DNA of 5,537 nucleotides from Betaproteobacteria bacterium (GTDB lineage Bacteria; Pseudomonadota; Gammaproteobacteria; Burkholderiales; Burkholderiaceae_C): NCBI GenBank assembly GCA_025354965.1, contig JANXLW010000489.1:1-5537 (forward strand), given 5' to 3'. A program made the position numbers and the translations under genes. The notes beneath the pieces were generated by a model that did no database searches, was not told the DNA's origin, and was given only the letters and a program-made list of their open reading frames with translations. Numbering within the stretch: position 1 is the first letter of the stretch; each line of letters opens with the position of its first letter. Below, piece after piece: positions 4,630 to 5,537 of the stretch.

Positions 4630-5537
4630 ATGAAGAAGCAACTATTGGCAACGTTTGCGGGGGCCGTCGCATTGACCTGCATGACTGGTCAGGCGCTAGC
4701 GCAGTCGCGTGATCTCAACGTCGTATCCTGGGGCGGCGCCTATCAGGACGGTCAGAAGGAGGTGTACTTCAAGCCGTTCAATGCCGCCGGCACCAAGCTG
4801 AGCGACGAAGCCTGGGACGGTGGATTGGGCGTCCTGCGCACCAAGATCAAAGGTGGTAACAATACTTGGGACGTGGTTCAAGTCGAAGCCGATGAACTCG
4901 AAGTCGGTTGCGATGAAGGCCTCTACGAAAAACTCGACGTTACCAAAATTGGCGGCGCGGCGCGTTATCTGCCGGGAACCGTGCACGGTTGCGGCGTTGG
5001 CGCGATCATCTACAACCTGGTGCTGGCCTATGACGGCGACAAGATCAAGGCTGCTCCCAATGGTTGGCCCGATTTCTTCGACACCAAGAAAATTCCTGGC
5101 AAGCGCTCCATCCGCAACGGCGCCAAATGGAACCTTGAAGTGGCCCTGATTGCCGACGGTGTTTCCTCCAAAGATGTCTACAAGGTGCTGCGTACACCCG
5201 AAGGCGTCGAGCGTGCCTTCAAGAAGCTCGACACCATCAAGGGTGATCTGGTGTTCTGGAAGAGTGGTGCCCAGCCACCGCAGATGCTCGCTGCCGGCGA
5301 TGTGGCCATGACCACCGCTTACAACGGCCGCATTACAGCGGCCAACGAGAAGGACAAGAAGAACTTCAAGATGGTCTGGAAAGACACGCCCTACACCATG
5401 GACAGTTGGGTCATCATGAAAGGTACGCCGCAAAAAGCCAATGCCGAGAAGCTGGTTGAGTTCATGGGCCGCCCGGAGAACCAGGCCAAACTGCCGAAGT
5501 TTGTGCGCTATGGCGTGACCGCCGCTGCCGCCGCATC
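4630..5537 (+). CDS. Periplasmic polyamine-type ABC transporter substrate-binding protein (partial, 3' end outside window)
   Basis: The open frame continues past the right edge; 302 residues are visible of an expected ~340-370. A signal peptide is clear: KK at the start, a hydrophobic core LLATFAGAVAL, and ALA|Q for cleavage after A24. The mature protein begins DLNVVSWGGAYQDGQKE, the typical start of the PotD/PotF-like binding-protein family. Candidate ligand residues by rough comparison with PotF are W34, Y38, E170, Y231 and D258 (TMDSW); the acidic ones would hold amine groups. Two cysteines, C94 and C121, could form a disulfide in the periplasm. AGAGGAG (4616-4622) lies 7 nt before the ATG. 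Such proteins are made in excess over the rest of the transporter, and the strong ribosome site fits. The ligand could be putrescine, spermidine or another cationic amine. Permease genes are expected downstream. Confidence 0.88.
   Translation, partial: MKKQLLATFAGAVALTCMTGQALAQSRDLNVVSWGGAYQDGQKEVYFKPFNAAGTKLSDEAWDGGLGVLRTKIKGGNNTWDVVQVEADELEVGCDEGLYEKLDVTKIGGAARYLPGTVHGCGVGAIIYNLVLAYDGDKIKAAPNGWPDFFDTKKIPGKRSIRNGAKWNLEVALIADGVSSKDVYKVLRTPEGVERAFKKLDTIKGDLVFWKSGAQPPQMLAAGDVAMTTAYNGRITAANEKDKKNFKMVWKDTPYTMDSWVIMKGTPQKANAEKLVEFMGRPENQAKLPKFVRYGVTAAAAA

Noticed and set aside
4675..4686. Lipoprotein signal at LTC-M in the binding protein
   Set aside because: The residue before the cysteine is Thr rather than Gly or Ala, and a clear ALA|Q signal peptidase I site follows at residue 24.
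4696..5433. Long minus-strand open frame of 245 codons
   Set aside because: It is antisense to the binding-protein gene, which has a signal peptide, ribosome site and family motifs. The minus frame shows none.

Overview
The window looks like a piece of a proteobacterial genome, most likely a betaproteobacterium of the Burkholderiales/Comamonadaceae type. That placement is an inference from moderate-to-high GC, the flavour of the transport and aminotransferase proteins, and their gene order; no rRNA or other marker is present. It has two halves: a decayed Tn3-family transposon end on the left (about 1-1790), and a polyamine/amine uptake and catabolism cluster on the right (about 1790-5537).

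Left half. Positions 1-97 are the inside of a serine resolvase gene reading rightward. It is cut at 97/98 by a 38-bp Tn3-family (Tn21-like) terminal inverted repeat (98-135). Inside the element a compact leftward operon runs MNT nucleotidyltransferase (1468-1121), HEPN-domain protein (1124-693) and tnpR serine resolvase (688-131). The first two overlap by 4 nt, the last two are 4 nt apart, and tnpR ends inside the inverted repeat. The MNT and HEPN genes form a toxin-antitoxin-type pair carried within the transposition module. A 156-bp intergenic stretch rich in short palindromes (1469-1624) separates this operon from divergent tnpA and is the likely res site and control region.

tnpA starts at 1625 but only about 54 codons remain. 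It is then joined in frame to the last ~38 codons of a gabT-type 4-aminobutyrate aminotransferase (stop 1904-1906). The rest of the transposon, including its right end, and most of gabT are missing, so a deletion or rearrangement joined the two and left a 93-codon chimeric reading frame.

Right half. After an A/T-stem terminator-like palindrome (1909-1948) and a leader hairpin (1984-2014), three closely spaced rightward genes follow: a class III PLP-dependent omega-aminotransferase of the SpuC/putrescine-aminotransferase type (2045-3436), a PotA-like ABC transporter ATPase (3465-4589), and a PotD/PotF-like periplasmic binding protein that runs off the window (4630-5537+). Permease genes would be expected just beyond the right edge. 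Together these would bind and import a polyamine or related amine and transaminate it. A complete gabT would fit a next step from GABA to succinate semialdehyde, but here only its tail remains.
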